From Baffinella frigidus (lineage: Eukaryota > Cryptophyceae > Cryptomonadales > Baffinellaceae): a stretch of 14,694 nucleotides of DNA. Below, in pieces: positions 13,857 to 14,694 of this stretch. The stretch lies in the NCBI GenBank assembly GCA_026770585.1, contig MU646362.1, positions 842,809-857,502 on the forward strand, given 5' to 3'. The notes under the pieces were generated by a model that saw only the letters and a list, made by a program, of their open reading frames with translations, was not told the DNA's origin and searched no databases. The position numbers were made by a program, and so were the translations under genes. How positions within the stretch are numbered: the stretch's first letter is position 1; the number at the start of each line of letters is the position of its first letter.

Positions 13857-14646
13857 GACGACGCACGCACGCCTGACGAGGGTTTGCCGTCGGGCGAGGA
13901 ATTGGCGATTTCCACAGTCTTGGCGTCAGCCGAAGCCTTGCTGAGAGATGTTGTCTTCGTGGATGCGGACCGCCCTGGGGTTTGGGGTTTGGGGTTGAGC
14001 GGTTAGGGGTTTGGGTTTATGGTTTATGGTTTATGGTTTATGGTTTATGGTTTAGGGTTTAGGGTTTAGGGTTTAGGGTTTAGGGTTTAGGGTTTAGGGT
14101 TTAGGGTTTAGGTTTTGGGGTTTATGGTTCAGGATTTTTGGTTTAGGGTTCAGGGTTTAAGGTTTAGGTGTTAGGGTTCAAGTAGGGTGTAGGGTGTAGG
14201 GTTTAGGGTTTAGGGTTTACCTGAAACCTCCGGGAACTTATCCTTCATGAGGTGATAGAAGGCCGTGAAGCTGAGATCTTGGTTCGTGGCGTTGAGGCCA
14301 TTCCTGAAGGTGTGAGTGTCCTCCCCGGGGAGGACGCCTCCCAAAGCACGCGCCGTCTGCTGCCTCGCCACCGATTTTTCCTGTCCCCTTAACAAAACAC
14401 CCTCCTGCCCCGTCAAAGGCAGCGCGTCACTCATCGAGGCCCTCCGGGTCGCGCTCGACCAGTTGTGCTTGCTTCGTGGTTCCAGAGCACGCCCCCTCTC
14501 AGACGGACCCGCGCCGGGTGCGGAGGTGGAGGCGCCCCGTGGTACGGAGTTGGCTGCGGCGCCGCGTTCACGGAGGGCTTTCTCGCTCAGAGCTGCTGAG
14601 CCGTCCGCGCCCCTCTCGACAGATGATGGCTGGCGGCCGACGCCTG
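13853..14646 (-). CDS. Unrecognised minus-strand gene, 3' part (two exons)
   Basis: The 5' part is missing or lies beyond the window. Exon a: about 14646 or 14643 down to 14221, open throughout (about 141 codons), ending in donor TTTCAG|GTAAAC. Exon b: 13974 down to 13853, after acceptor CCCCAG|GGCGG. The junction is phase 1 and keeps the frame (...KDKFPEVS-G-RSASTKTT...). Exon b ends at TAA 13855-13853, inside the H4 repeat; alternatively GTAAGA at 13856 is a donor and the gene goes on. The protein is rich in Ala, Ser, Gly and Arg, with one better-conserved-looking stretch (NATNQDLSFTAFYHLMKDKF). No domain, signal peptide or membrane segment is recognised. G/C-rich third positions similar to the ice-binding exons and matching splice phases support it; the plus strand is also open here, so the call is moderate. 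Confidence 0.5.
13975..14220 (-). repeat. TTTAGGG array forming the intron of the minus-strand gene
   Basis: The plus strand reads TTTGGGG, TTTATGG, then about ten consecutive TTTAGGG, then degenerate units. On the coding (minus) strand it is C-rich (CCCTAAA). The donor GTAAAC at 14220-14215 is itself part of a repeat unit, and the acceptor AG (13976-13975) follows CCCCAAACCCC directly. Confidence 0.85.
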
Positions 14647-14648
14647 CT

Positions 14649-14694
14649 TCAGGGTTTAGGGTTTAGGGTTTGGGGTTTGGGGTTTGGGGTTTGG
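14649..14694 (-). repeat. Telomere-like array running off the window
   Basis: TTTAGGG then TTTGGGG units continue to the last base. Next to the likely acceptor at 14647 or 14644 of the minus-strand gene, this is most simply its preceding intron, again C-rich in the sense strand. Confidence 0.8.

Noticed and set aside
14316-14666. 116-codon plus-strand frame opposite the minus-strand gene
   Set aside because: It has no exon partner with a matching splice phase and ends in the heptamer array. The minus strand gives a longer open frame with consistent splice sites. Not fully excluded.
13981-14694. A true chromosome end
   Set aside because: The arrays are degenerate, alternate with coding-like sequence, and another array ends the window after more unique sequence. 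They read as interstitial or intronic repeats, although a subtelomeric position remains possible.

Overview
The window looks like nuclear DNA of a eukaryotic microalga, most likely a cold-water or polar one. The evidence is one secreted ice-binding (DUF3494) gene split by canonical GT-AG introns, G/C-rich third codon positions in its exons, many arrays of 7-mers related to the plant/algal telomere repeat TTTAGGG, and a dense cover of short TA-flanked inverted-repeat transposons (MITEs). I cannot place it to genus. A cryptophyte or another polar alga is a guess from general knowledge, not something the sequence proves. No bacterial-style operons, rRNA, tRNA or CRISPR array were found.

Layout. 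1-4400: no convincing gene. It holds tandem and dispersed repeats, a TTC microsatellite, an AT-rich MITE (1621-1755), unit repeats near 2.4-2.9 kb, a compound repeat K carrying a nested palindromic MITE (2877-3191), and a SINE-like element with a perfect 15-bp target-site duplication (3456-3619). 4400-6945: upstream palindromes, then a five-exon ice-binding protein gene (4610-6945, + strand, 262 aa after splicing). 7281-13361: a MITE field with at least four TIR families (called A, B, D/E and G here), several nested precisely at TA dinucleotides, plus two more SINE-like copies near its right side. 13853-14646: the 3' part of an unrecognised minus-strand gene whose two visible exons are separated by a TTTAGGG-like array. 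The window ends in another such array.

Main points. (1) Introns in both genes consist partly or wholly of degenerate telomere-like heptamers, always with the C-rich strand as the sense strand, and splice sites lie directly against the arrays. One TIR element (11088-11443) carries the same kind of heptamer array, which suggests a way such arrays could move. (2) MITE family A keeps its arms, but at a fixed place 4-6 nt from its right terminus it carries a perfect hairpin whose sequence differs completely from copy to copy. (3) Exon-boundary sequences of the ice-binding gene are duplicated inside introns 1 and 3 next to insertions, giving decoy splice sites that lead straight to stop codons. (4) A 130-bp SINE-like family recurs four times; one copy seems to supply the stop codon and an AATAAA motif to the minus-strand gene.

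All family names A-N are local labels. Similarity statements come from reading the sequence by eye; no database search or alignment program was run.
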